A stretch of 34,171 nt of DNA, taken from positions 1 to 34,171 of the forward strand of contig JAFZLQ010000105.1 in the NCBI GenBank assembly GCA_017551425.1, written 5' to 3'. The stretch's first letter is position 1. Every line of letters begins with the position of its first letter. Below, piece after piece: positions 6,956-14,398 of this stretch. This stretch comes from Bacteroidales bacterium. GTDB lineage: Bacteria > Bacteroidota > Bacteroidia > Bacteroidales > UBA932. Made by a program: the position numbers and the translations under genes. The notes under the pieces are model-generated. The model saw only the letters and a program-made list of their open reading frames with translations, made no database searches and was not told the DNA's origin.

Positions 6956-7645
6956 TCAGTTGCGGATTTCGACGCCGCCGAAGCCGACTTTCCCGATGAT
7001 GACGAGACAGGGCGTCCCGCCGGCGTCAACCTTTGATCGGCGGTTGTCCGTGACGCCTCCGAAGCCGCTGCTGACGGCAATCTTCACGGAAAGATCTTCC
7101 GGGACAATGACAGTGACGCCGCTGAATCCGACGTTGAGGTCCAGGAACGCTTCCCCTTCAATCTCGGCGCCGTGGAAGTCGAGGACCAGTCCGCCGAAAG
7201 ACGACTGGATATCGGCCCCCTCGAACTTCTCTCCTGCGAAGGAGATACTCTGTTTGCCGAATGAGGATTCTATCCGGCGGATGTCTTTCCCGTCACGGAG
7301 TACGGTTTTCTGTTCAAACACGCCATGCTGGTTCCAGTTCTTCCAGAACAGTATCTTGAGCCCGAATCCGATGATTACCAGAGCCAGACCGATCTGCCAC
7401 ATCATCTGCCATGTGATTATGTCTCTGGCTGCAAGCAACAGCAGAACGCCTATGCCTATGCCGATGCACGGCCCGATTTTATCCTTGTCAGTGATCAGGC
7501 CATAGATACATGGCACAATGATGAACAGCGCCCACCATCCCTTGGTGGAAAACTCGAAGTTGAATACCCCCAGGATGCTGAGAATCCACAGCAGGCCGAC
7601 AATGATCAGTACCAGACCGAGAATGATTTTGAACGTTTGCTTCAT
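6956..7645 (-). CDS. LiaF-like membrane protein
   Basis: A 229-residue protein with four N-terminal membrane segments (LGLVLIIVGLLWILSI; WWALFIIVPCIYGLI; IGIGVLLLLAA; IGLALVIIGFGLKILF), as in the DUF5668/LiaF N-terminal domain, followed by a soluble beta-helical C-terminal domain with repeated SSFGG/GFGGV turns (IESSFGKQ, IQSSFGGL, NVGFSGV, SSGFGGV, KVGFGGVEI). In Firmicutes such LiaF/'cell wall-active antibiotics response' proteins inhibit an envelope-stress kinase; no LiaRS-like pair is adjacent here. A -7 box is 23 nt upstream of the ATG. Role in envelope-stress sensing is inference. Confidence 0.8.
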   Translation of the reverse strand: MKQTFKIILGLVLIIVGLLWILSILGVFNFEFSTKGWWALFIIVPCIYGLITDKDKIGPCIGIGIGVLLLLAARDIITWQMMWQIGLALVIIGFGLKILFWKNWNQHGVFEQKTVLRDGKDIRRIESSFGKQSISFAGEKFEGADIQSSFGGLVLDFHGAEIEGEAFLDLNVGFSGVTVIVPEDLSVKIAVSSGFGGVTDNRRSKVDAGGTPCLVIIGKVGFGGVEIRN

Positions 7646-7668
7646 GGTTGTTTGCGTTATTACTCATG

Positions 7669-7676
7669 CAAAGATA
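7669..7676 (-). promoter_or_regulatory. -7 box for the LiaF-like gene
   Basis: TATCTTTG on the minus strand, 23 nt before the ATG at 7645. Confidence 0.65.
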
Positions 7677-7719
7677 CTTCTTTTCAGCTTAACATTTGAC
7701 ACATTTTTTGCATCTATTA

Positions 7720-7727
7720 TATGTTTG
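7720..7727 (+). promoter_or_regulatory. Possible -7 box overlapping a start region
   Basis: TATGTTTG ends only 2 nt before the ATG at 7730 and contains a second in-frame ATG (7721). If it is the real promoter, only the 7730 start can be used and the mRNA is leaderless; the spacing is tighter than in the other cases, so this one may be chance. Confidence 0.35.
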
Positions 7728-7729
7728 AA

Positions 7730-8506
7730 ATGAAGAAGGTACTCATCATCATCGTCTTGCTGTGCGGATCTTCGATTCTGCACGGGCAGGTCGCGGACAG
7801 TACGTCCTGGCGGGGGCAGGGCGAGCCGGTACTTGTTACAGGCAAGGGGATGATGCTTGGCGGCGCCATGACTGCTGCTGCCGGAGGCGGGTTGATGCTG
7901 CTCGCCGTGTCGCCGATCCTTAGCCCGAAGGTGCCGGAAGGCGAATTCAGCGAGAATATGCTTGCCCCGTTGACGTACATCGCCGGCCTTTGTACCGTTA
8001 TGGCAGGCGCCTCTGTCCTTCTGGCCGGTATCCCGGTAACCGTCGCCGGCAATTCAATGATGAACTGTGATGTGCCCTGGAGGGATGCCAGATATGACAG
8101 CAGGGGGCTTGGAGTAATACTGGAAGGAGGATACTGGCTCCCGGACATTCTTGAAGCGCGTGCTTCGCTGGGGTATCACTTCAACTCCCATATCTTCCTG
8201 GGGGCCGGTGCGGCCCCGGGCGTCTGGCTGGACCAATCATCCCGCGCACCCGGCATATCCCGCCTCACACTACCGGTATATGCAGATTTCCGCTGGAGTT
8301 TTTGCAACCGCATGATTACACCTTACCTTGGTCTTTCGGCAGGCGTGGAAATGGTCGATGACCCTTTCTCTCCTTATCTGGGCGCGGAGCTCGGCACCAG
8401 AATCCGCACTCACCTTGGTTCGACCCGCTCTTTCTGGAGCGCCATATCCGGAGAAGTCGCAGGCGGTTATATGAGGGTGGGAATCAAAATGGGCTATTCG
8501 TTCTGA
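7730..8506 (+). CDS. Secreted protein with outer-membrane barrel-like C-terminus
   Basis: A 258-residue protein with a clear signal peptide (MKKVLIIIVLLCGSSILHGQ). Residues ~40-100 contain two glycine- and alanine-rich hydrophobic stretches (GGAMTAAAGGGLMLLAVS, AGLCTVMAGASVLLAGIPV), and the C-terminal ~130 residues alternate as beta strands (LGVILEGGYWL, ASLGYHF, LTLPVYADFRW, YLGLSAGVEM) and finish with MRVGIKMGYSF, an aromatic end typical of outer-membrane barrels. Family not recognised. The start at 7730 is chosen because it begins the signal peptide directly. Its 3' end overlaps the convergent greA-like gene by 13 nt. Confidence 0.7.
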   Translation: MKKVLIIIVLLCGSSILHGQVADSTSWRGQGEPVLVTGKGMMLGGAMTAAAGGGLMLLAVSPILSPKVPEGEFSENMLAPLTYIAGLCTVMAGASVLLAGIPVTVAGNSMMNCDVPWRDARYDSRGLGVILEGGYWLPDILEARASLGYHFNSHIFLGAGAAPGVWLDQSSRAPGISRLTLPVYADFRWSFCNRMITPYLGLSAGVEMVDDPFSPYLGAELGTRIRTHLGSTRSFWSAISGEVAGGYMRVGIKMGYSF

Positions 8507-8970
8507 AAATGATCGATGCTTTCGATTCTGAGGCGCAGCGTTCCGGAGGGGATCCGGGCCTCGGCGATTTCGCCGACCTTCTTGCCCATCAGGGCGGCGC
8601 CGATAGGGGAGTTCAGTGAAATCTTGCCGGACTCGATGTCCATCTCGTGTGGGCTGACTATCTCGAATGTCATCCGTGTATCGGTAGCAAGGTTAGTGAA
8701 CTCCACCCGGCTCAAAAGGCTGACCCTGTCTTTGGGAAGGGCGCCCGGGTCGATTATGCGGGAATGCTCCAGGATCTTCTGCAGGAAACGGATGCGGCTG
8801 ATGGTCTTCGCCTGGTTGCGCCTTGCTTCTCGGTATCCGGCATTATCGCTCCGGTCCCCCTGGGCGCCAGTCTCCGCGAGGTCGTCCTTTATCTTGGGAT
8901 AGACCTCTTCTATAAGGTGCTTCAGTTCGCCCGCAATCTCGTCGTATCGTTGCTTTGAAAGGTATTCCAT
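8494..8970 (-). CDS. greA: GreA/GreB-type transcript cleavage factor
   Basis: A 158-residue Gre factor, which enters the secondary channel of RNA polymerase and stimulates cleavage of backtracked RNA. The N-terminal coiled coil carries the acidic tip (GDRSDNAGYREA, corresponding to GDLSENAEY), and the C-terminal FKBP-like domain ends with SPIGAALMGKKVGEIAEARI, all at the expected positions. Two tip acids are kept, although the usual Glu of SEN is Asp here. It is a lone gene in this neighbourhood. Assignment to GreA rather than GreB rests on general similarity, and a secondary Gre paralogue cannot be excluded. Confidence 0.85.
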   Translation of the reverse strand: MEYLSKQRYDEIAGELKHLIEEVYPKIKDDLAETGAQGDRSDNAGYREARRNQAKTISRIRFLQKILEHSRIIDPGALPKDRVSLLSRVEFTNLATDTRMTFEIVSPHEMDIESGKISLNSPIGAALMGKKVGEIAEARIPSGTLRLRIESIDHFQNE

Positions 8971-9028
8971 TTTTCAAGACGGTAAAGCTTTTCACTACAA
9001 CTGCAGAATTACAGGCTATTCCGCGTAT

Positions 9029-9045
9029 TTCTTCCCCGGGAAGAA
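9029..9045 (-). terminator. Weak hairpin after the acyltransferase operon
   Basis: TTCTTC and GAAGAA around a CCCGG loop form a short inverted repeat 38 nt after the stop codon of the PlsC-like gene. There is no T tract on the minus strand, so termination here is uncertain. Nothing else was found between 8971 and 9082. Confidence 0.3.
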
Positions 9046-9082
9046 TTTGGATACCTTTTTTACGTTCATTGGAACAAAGTCT

Positions 9083-10402
9083 TCACTTGAGGTCGATTCC
9101 GCATTCCTTTCCCTCGTACATATAGTCGAACCAGGGGAAGTTCTTCCATTTGTTCACGTGGTAGCGGTGCATTTCCTCGGTGAGGAGCGTCACCTTGCCT
9201 GCACAACGGTATTCCGGGAAGAAGTCGTAGTATTCCTCGTTCACGTAAGTGGAGAAAATATCCAGCATTACGGAAGAAGGATAGGTGAAGATCTGGTTGT
9301 AGTCGAGGTCGAAGCTCCAGGGCTCTCCGTGGCGGGTGCCTCTGTAATGGACGCCTTTGTGGTCCACGGTATAGACCCCTTCGCCGCATATTTCCGAGGT
9401 GCGCTCGTCTTTGAGCAGATGGTCTTTGGGAATATATCCCAGCTTCACCTTTACGGAGAAAGAATAGTCGGGGTCCTTGCGGATCTCGTCTATGATGGCC
9501 TGGCGCTCCAGATGGATCCACTCCGTGGGTGTTTCGGGGATTACGCAGTCTGCGGAGACCGGATGGAAATCGTAGTATTCGTCCATCGTGGCCTTGTTGC
9601 CGCAGTGTGTGCACTCAATGTAGTCCTTTTCGGACTTCATCTCGAACTCGGCGCCGCAGCGGGGGCAGCGGTAGCACGCATCCGAGAGGTTGGTGCACAT
9701 TCCTTCCTTGGAGACGTAGCGGTAATGGTGCTCTTTGTTCCACTTATAGTCGTCGTGGTGGAGCAGCCCGTTGATCTTGTCCTCTATCTGCTGGGGCGTC
9801 ATCTTTTTGAGGTCCTCAGGAGAGAAGAGCAGCTGCAGCTGGGTGCAGAACTTTCCGGGACGGTCTTCCTTGCTGAATTTGCTGGTGGAAAGATATCCGC
9901 CCTGGAGCGATGCGAAATACACGGGGATGCCGAATACCTGCAGGAAGCGGCCTGTTCCCGGGACGATAGGCTGATGGTCGCCGAATACGGTGGCAAAACC
10001 CTCCGGCGCGAAAGCCACTACGCCGTTCTGCTTGATGACTTCACGGATGGCACGCAGGCTGGAGAGGTCGTTGGACAGGACCTTCTTGGGGATGATTCTG
10101 TTGAGCTTGAACACCGTCGCCAGGTGGCTGCGGTAGAAGGACGCCTCTTCAGCAAGGAAATTGATGCGCCTGGGCCAGGCTGCCCTGACCAGCATCGCAT
10201 GGTCGCGCCTCGACTGGTGGTTCCAGATGATGAAGGCGGGGCCCTTGCACTTGGACAACTTGTCTATGACCTTGATCTCGGGATGGAAAGGCCTGGTGAT
10301 GATGAAGCGGCATGCGAACCAGTAGATGAAATAAAAGAGCCAGTTGGGCTTCCTGTACTTGCGCGTGGCAAGCTCGTAGTGAAGGTCTTTCTCCTTTTTC
10401 AT
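9083..10402 (-). CDS. PlsC-like acyltransferase with zinc ribbon
   Basis: A 439-residue membrane-associated acyltransferase. The LPLAT/PlsC block occupies about residues 40-200: NHQSRRDH carries the catalytic H-x4-D, followed by the substrate-binding block AFAPEGFATVFG. A hydrophobic segment precedes it (NWLFYFIYWFACRFIIT). Unlike ordinary 240-residue PlsC, the protein continues with a four-cysteine zinc ribbon (CPRCG ... CTHCG, roughly residues 245-270) and about 170 further residues rich in Tyr, Asp and His. It should transfer an acyl group to a lysophosphatidic acid-like acceptor. Start overlaps the stop of the acyl carrier protein gene by 4 nt, so the two are coupled. The zinc-ribbon tail's job is unknown. 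Confidence 0.8.
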   Translation of the reverse strand: MKKEKDLHYELATRKYRKPNWLFYFIYWFACRFIITRPFHPEIKVIDKLSKCKGPAFIIWNHQSRRDHAMLVRAAWPRRINFLAEEASFYRSHLATVFKLNRIIPKKVLSNDLSSLRAIREVIKQNGVVAFAPEGFATVFGDHQPIVPGTGRFLQVFGIPVYFASLQGGYLSTSKFSKEDRPGKFCTQLQLLFSPEDLKKMTPQQIEDKINGLLHHDDYKWNKEHHYRYVSKEGMCTNLSDACYRCPRCGAEFEMKSEKDYIECTHCGNKATMDEYYDFHPVSADCVIPETPTEWIHLERQAIIDEIRKDPDYSFSVKVKLGYIPKDHLLKDERTSEICGEGVYTVDHKGVHYRGTRHGEPWSFDLDYNQIFTYPSSVMLDIFSTYVNEEYYDFFPEYRCAGKVTLLTEEMHRYHVNKWKNFPWFDYMYEGKECGIDLK

Positions 10403-10629
10403 CGCTTGGTCGCGTTTTTCTCAAGGAAGTCCAGAACGTCCTGAACGGTAACGAAATGAACGGGTTCGCGGAAAGAAACGCCGAATTCCTCTTCCATGGC
10501 CATCGAGAGCATAAGCATGCCGATGGAGTCCATTCCAAGGTCTGCCAACAGGCGTGCAGAAGGAGTGGCCTTGGCAATCTTGTCTTCCGGAAGATACTTT
10601 TCAATCAGTTTTAACAGTCTGTCGTACAT
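10399..10629 (-). CDS. Acyl carrier protein
   Basis: A 76-residue acidic four-helix carrier protein. The phosphopantetheine attachment Ser35 lies in LGMDSIGML, the family DSL motif with Ile for Leu. It follows the PlsX paralogue by 12 nt and overlaps the acyltransferase downstream by 4 nt, so it is probably the dedicated acyl donor for this pair rather than the general fatty acid synthesis ACP, which would normally sit beside fabF. Its helix II is MGMLMLSMAMEEEF-like with several methionines in place of the usual V/E pattern. Confidence 0.88.
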   Translation of the reverse strand: MYDRLLKLIEKYLPEDKIAKATPSARLLADLGMDSIGMLMLSMAMEEEFGVSFREPVHFVTVQDVLDFLEKNATKR

Positions 10630-10641
10630 ATGTGAGTTGTT

Positions 10642-11601
10642 TTATTGTTCGTAAACGGTTTTGTTTTCTGCAAGGTTGACGAGGATATGCGCGGCGTTCT
10701 TGACCGCTTCCCGCTTGCATGAGCCGCGGTTCTTCAACACGAGTTTCTTGGTGCCGAGCATGATACCTGCGCCCAGGGACGCAAAGTCGAAGCGGGACAT
10801 CAGGTATCCGACTATCTCCTTTGCGGCCGGCACATTGTGCATCTTGCCATACTTGACGATCTCGGTAATGAGGTTCACCGCCATGCCCTCGGAGTTCTTG
10901 AGAACCTGGTTCCCGGCGAATCCTTCGCACACCAGGACGTCGCAAAGTCCGGACAGGGTCTTGTTGCCTTCGATATTGCCTACGAAGTTGATTCCTTCTT
11001 CCCTGGCGAGCAGCGCATGCGCCTCTTTCACCAGTTTGTTGCCTTTAGTGGGCTCGGCCCCGTTGGAGAGGAGACCTACCCGGGGGGAATCTATCTTGTA
11101 CAGGGAGCGCATGAAGTCGCTGCCCCTGTGGGCGAACTCCACCAGCTGGGCGGCCCCGCAGTCTATGGAAGCACCCGTATCGACCAGACAGGTGAAACCG
11201 CCCTCGGTGGTGGGCAGGATTGCGGCGATACACGGCCTGACTGTCCTGTCTGCAAGAAGGTAACGGATGGACCCGGCGAACAGGGCTCCCGTATTGCCGG
11301 CGCTGATTACTCCAAGGACGTCGTCACAGCGGCTGGCTTCTTCCAGGGCGAGGAACACCGAGACAGGGTCCTTACGGTAGAAGGCCTCCACGGGATTGTC
11401 CAGGTTGGTAACGGTCTTGTCGGCTTCCAGGATCCTGTAGCGGCCATACGGCAGGCCGGCGGCCTCGATGAGGGCCTTCGGGCCGGCAAGGACCACATTG
11501 ACGGAAGGGAACTCTTCAAGTATCAGCCTGGCGCCTTCCAGCATCTCTTCCGGGCCAAGGTCGCTGCCCAGAAGGTCGATTATTATTTCACGTTTTTCCA
11601 T
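10642..11601 (-). CDS. plsX: PlsX-type phosphate acyltransferase (paralogue)
   Basis: A 319-residue soluble PlsX-family enzyme, which converts acyl-ACP to acyl phosphate for phospholipid synthesis. Family hallmarks: GVISAGNTGALFAG, FTCLVDTGASIDC, VGLLSNGAEPTKGN, FVGNIEGN, and VLVCEGFAGNQVLKNSEG. The N-terminal signature is altered: where canonical enzymes read MDAMGGD, this has IDLLGSD, so it is likely a divergent paralogue. I start at 11601 (MEKREIIIDL) because the -7 box 11618-11625 lies 16 nt upstream and the longer frame passes through it. It heads a plsX-acp-plsC transcript. There is no PlsY gene nearby, so the glycerol-phosphate acylation partner is unclear. Confidence 0.82.
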   Translation of the reverse strand: MEKREIIIDLLGSDLGPEEMLEGARLILEEFPSVNVVLAGPKALIEAAGLPYGRYRILEADKTVTNLDNPVEAFYRKDPVSVFLALEEASRCDDVLGVISAGNTGALFAGSIRYLLADRTVRPCIAAILPTTEGGFTCLVDTGASIDCGAAQLVEFAHRGSDFMRSLYKIDSPRVGLLSNGAEPTKGNKLVKEAHALLAREEGINFVGNIEGNKTLSGLCDVLVCEGFAGNQVLKNSEGMAVNLITEIVKYGKMHNVPAAKEIVGYLMSRFDFASLGAGIMLGTKKLVLKNRGSCKREAVKNAAHILVNLAENKTVYEQ

Positions 11602-11617
11602 ATTCTCAAAAAGCCTG

Positions 11618-11625
11618 CAAATATA
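11618..11625 (-). promoter_or_regulatory. -7 box for plsX-acp-plsC
   Basis: TATATTTG on the minus strand, 16 nt before the plsX ATG and 40 nt after the stop of the flavodoxin-like gene. It separates the acyl-transfer trio from the upstream genes on the same strand. Confidence 0.65.
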
Positions 11626-11665
11626 CGAATCATTTGCCGATAATTGAACATCATTGGCATCCACC

Positions 11666-13015
11666 TCAGGACTCGGCATCCTCCAGCACCTTCCGGTAGG
11701 GCCTTATCATGCCTTCGGACATCTTCGAGCCGGCCTTGCGCCTCATGGTTGGATTGTTCATCATCCAGCCTACCAGGTACATCATCCAGGATGTTTTCCA
11801 CTTCTTCTGGGGGAAGTCATACTGGCCGTGGCTCTTGAAGAACCTGTGGTCTGCGCGCATGAGGCCGCGCATCATGTAGATGAGGTCGCGGAAGATCTTC
11901 ATGCCGCCCACGCCAAGGAAGTTCTGCGGCGGCGTGTATTGCTTCTCCATGGCGTAGGCTACGGTGGCGGCAAGGGTGTCGATATCCTTGTCCGTATCGT
12001 ACTCGTCGGTAGCCACGCCTGCGAGGAAGTTTCCTCCCACCTGGGCCCTGGCTTCCAGCAGCAGACGCAGGTTCTCCTCCCGGGAATAGTTGCCTTCCAC
12101 CAGATATCCGAAGGGGGTGCCCATGGTAACGGTGCGGTGGCCGTTGCAGAACTGGCGGTCGTCGTACATCTTGAAGCGGTAGCCCATCGAATGGTCCTTT
12201 ATGCGGAAAGCGTACAGGATGGCGTCGTGCCTGTGGATGGTGTTCCTGAGGAAGTCGTCGAATCCGTCCTTGTAGATGCACTTGCCGGTAGCGGCGCAAC
12301 TGAAGCAGCTGAGGCAGCCGCCCATGAAAGGGAAGTCCTGTATGTTGATGACGTCGCATTCGTACGGGAATACCGCGGTGAAACGGTCGATCATGGCCTT
12401 GAGCGCCAGGTCTTCCGGTACAAGGTCCGTGACGATGACGGCGCGCCTGTCCGCCTTTTTGGGGCTCGCGCCGGCTGCCGGGACGGAGGCCAGGGATGCC
12501 CGGTCGCTGCCGGGCATGACGGACGGCCGTTTGAACTCGCCCCTGGCCATCTTCCACAGGGTGAACTCCAGCCAGTCGCTTGCCTGCTTCCGCCCTTTCT
12601 CCGTAAGGATGTCGTCCATGTCGGCGGAGAGGCCGTCAATGAAACGAAGCCCCATATCGGCGCAGTTGTCCTCTATGAAACGGTGGGCAGTGATGTCGTA
12701 GAAGTGCTTGGACGTGGTGACCTGCGTGGCGGCCTTTCCCGAATAATCCAGGCCGGAAGCCTTCATCAGCTCGATGAAGCGGTGCAGCTGGCTGGGCACC
12801 AGAAAGGTATAAACAGGATAGCAGAAGACGATGAGCTTCGCTTCCCTGAGGGCTTCCAATGCCGGGCTGAAGTCTTTTTCGAGGGATTTTATCCTTTTTC
12901 CGGCGTGAAGGTAACTGAAACGGTGCCCGGGGAACTTCTTCTCCAGGTACAGGCAGGTGTGCAGAGTGATTGAGTCGGTCCCCTTGGGGCTTCCGCTTAT
13001 GACGAGGATATTCAT
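11666..13015 (-). CDS. Twin flavodoxin-fold NAD(P)H/FMN oxidoreductase
   Basis: A 449-residue protein with two flavodoxin-like domains. Domain 1 (about 1-150) begins MNILVISGSPKGTDS, the FMN phosphate loop, and has FCYPVYTFLVPSQL. Domain 2 (about 190-340) starts at RRAVIVTDL and has the cysteine cluster CLSCFSCAATGKC (C-x2-C-x2-C-x5-C) followed by KDGFDDF, which is the layout of iron-sulfur flavoproteins and some NADPH-dependent FMN reductases. A basic, aromatic ~100-residue tail follows. The ATG shares bases with the stop of the MATE gene (ATGA), implying coupling. Redox partner and substrate unknown; a [4Fe-4S] centre is inferred from the cysteine spacing. Confidence 0.75.
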   Translation of the reverse strand: MNILVISGSPKGTDSITLHTCLYLEKKFPGHRFSYLHAGKRIKSLEKDFSPALEALREAKLIVFCYPVYTFLVPSQLHRFIELMKASGLDYSGKAATQVTTSKHFYDITAHRFIEDNCADMGLRFIDGLSADMDDILTEKGRKQASDWLEFTLWKMARGEFKRPSVMPGSDRASLASVPAAGASPKKADRRAVIVTDLVPEDLALKAMIDRFTAVFPYECDVINIQDFPFMGGCLSCFSCAATGKCIYKDGFDDFLRNTIHRHDAILYAFRIKDHSMGYRFKMYDDRQFCNGHRTVTMGTPFGYLVEGNYSREENLRLLLEARAQVGGNFLAGVATDEYDTDKDIDTLAATVAYAMEKQYTPPQNFLGVGGMKIFRDLIYMMRGLMRADHRFFKSHGQYDFPQKKWKTSWMMYLVGWMMNNPTMRRKAGSKMSEGMIRPYRKVLEDAES

Positions 13016-14397
13016 ACTTTTGCTGTTAGTCGTTTCCGCATCCATCCGTTCCCCTTAATGCGTCCGAGGAACAGGATGCCGCGTATGTTGAGGTCTATGC
13101 ACATTGCAATCCAGTATCCGACGAGGCCCAGGCGAGGCGTGAGGATGATGGCCAGGCCGATTCGGATTACCCACATGCCTGCGAAATTCAGGATCGTGGG
13201 CACCATGGTGTCGCCGGCTCCCACGCACGCTCCGTAAGCCACTATGGATACGGCGTAGAATGTCTCGGCAAACGCTTCGATCCTCAGGACGCGTGCGCCA
13301 AGAGCCACCACGTCCGGGTCTGAGCTCAGCAGGGCCATCAGTTCCCGGGAGAATATGAACATTGCGGCGGCGAGTACTGTCATTATTATTGCCGCCATCC
13401 AGATCGTGATGCGGGCGAAGCGGCGTGCCACGTTCTTGCGACCTGCGCCGAGGCTTTGGCCGACCAGCGTAGTGGCCGCCTCCTCCAGGCCGTAGCCGGG
13501 CATGTAGCAGAAGCTTTCGGCGGTTATGGCAAAGGCGTTGGCCGCGATGGAAATGGGGCCGAGAGGGGCCACGATGACGGTGCTCGCCACGTAGGCGCCC
13601 CTCATCACCAGGTTCTGGAGCCACAGAGGCCCGGTAATCCCGGCGGCATTGGACACTATCTCCCTGGAAGGTGCGAACGAGCCCTTTTCTCCCTTGATTC
13701 TCAGCTCCTTGCTGCAGCTGAGGACGAACCAGAGCGAGACTGCGGTGGTGATGAATTCAGACAGGCCGGTGCCCAGCGCGGCGCCCGGGACCCCCATCCC
13801 CATGCCGTATATGAAGACGTAGTTGAGGATGACGTCCAGCACGCACATCGATATGTACAGGATGCTGGGAACCTTCATGTTGCCGCTGCCCTGCAGCATG
13901 GCGTTGGCCGCATATCCGACGGCGCCGAAAGGGATGAAAGCCGAATAGATGCGGAAATAGGCCGATGCGTCTGCGGTGATTTCCGGGCTGCCGCCCAGCC
14001 AGCGGGGGAGTCCGGGGCTGATTCCGAGGCCCAGCAGGCAGAAGAGCATGGATATGCCGAAGGTGCAGGTCAGCCCCTGCCTGAGGACTTTCCTGGCCCC
14101 GGCGAAGTCTCCCGCGCCGCACCTGTGTGCGACCTGGACGGAGAAACCGGTGGCCACTGCCATCGTGAAACCGGCGAAAATCCAGGTGCTGGTGGCCACG
14201 AGGCCTATCGATGCCGACGGATTGGCGCCCAGACGTCCCACCATGGCAGTATCGATATACTGCATCATCACCGATGAGAACTGGGCGAGGATGGCCGGAA
14301 CCGCCAGCAGCGCCGTCAGGTGGAGCTGCTGGCCGAAGCTCATCTCCCGGCCGTCGCGGATGAGCGAAAGGAGATAGTCTTTGCGGCCGCTGTTCAC
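13012..14397 (-). CDS. MATE family multidrug/drug:cation exporter
   Basis: A 461-residue inner-membrane protein with twelve predicted membrane segments in two homologous halves. MATE features: IPAILAQFSSVMMQYIDTAM near the start, VGRLG, the first-half Q-V-A-H-R and GSGNMKVPS, and the second-half AITAESFCYMPGYGLEEAA and VGQSLGAGRKN. Exchanges drugs or metabolites against Na+ or H+. It begins 1 nt after the stop codon of the Na/Pi cotransporter gene and overlaps the flavodoxin-like gene, so it is an internal gene of the operon that starts at 17511. Confidence 0.9.
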   Translation of the reverse strand: MNSGRKDYLLSLIRDGREMSFGQQLHLTALLAVPAILAQFSSVMMQYIDTAMVGRLGANPSASIGLVATSTWIFAGFTMAVATGFSVQVAHRCGAGDFAGARKVLRQGLTCTFGISMLFCLLGLGISPGLPRWLGGSPEITADASAYFRIYSAFIPFGAVGYAANAMLQGSGNMKVPSILYISMCVLDVILNYVFIYGMGMGVPGAALGTGLSEFITTAVSLWFVLSCSKELRIKGEKGSFAPSREIVSNAAGITGPLWLQNLVMRGAYVASTVIVAPLGPISIAANAFAITAESFCYMPGYGLEEAATTLVGQSLGAGRKNVARRFARITIWMAAIIMTVLAAAMFIFSRELMALLSSDPDVVALGARVLRIEAFAETFYAVSIVAYGACVGAGDTMVPTILNFAGMWVIRIGLAIILTPRLGLVGYWIAMCIDLNIRGILFLGRIKGNGWMRKRLTAKV

Positions 14398-14398
14398 G

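Noticed and set aside
9047..10444. 465-codon plus-strand reading frame antisense to the PlsC-like gene
   Set aside because: It mirrors the GC-rich third positions of the real gene. It has no family motif, no promoter box, and a composition dominated by V, G, E and H.
11654..12973. 439-codon plus-strand frame antisense to the twin-flavodoxin gene
   Set aside because: The opposite strand carries clear flavodoxin motifs and operon coupling; this frame is an antisense shadow.
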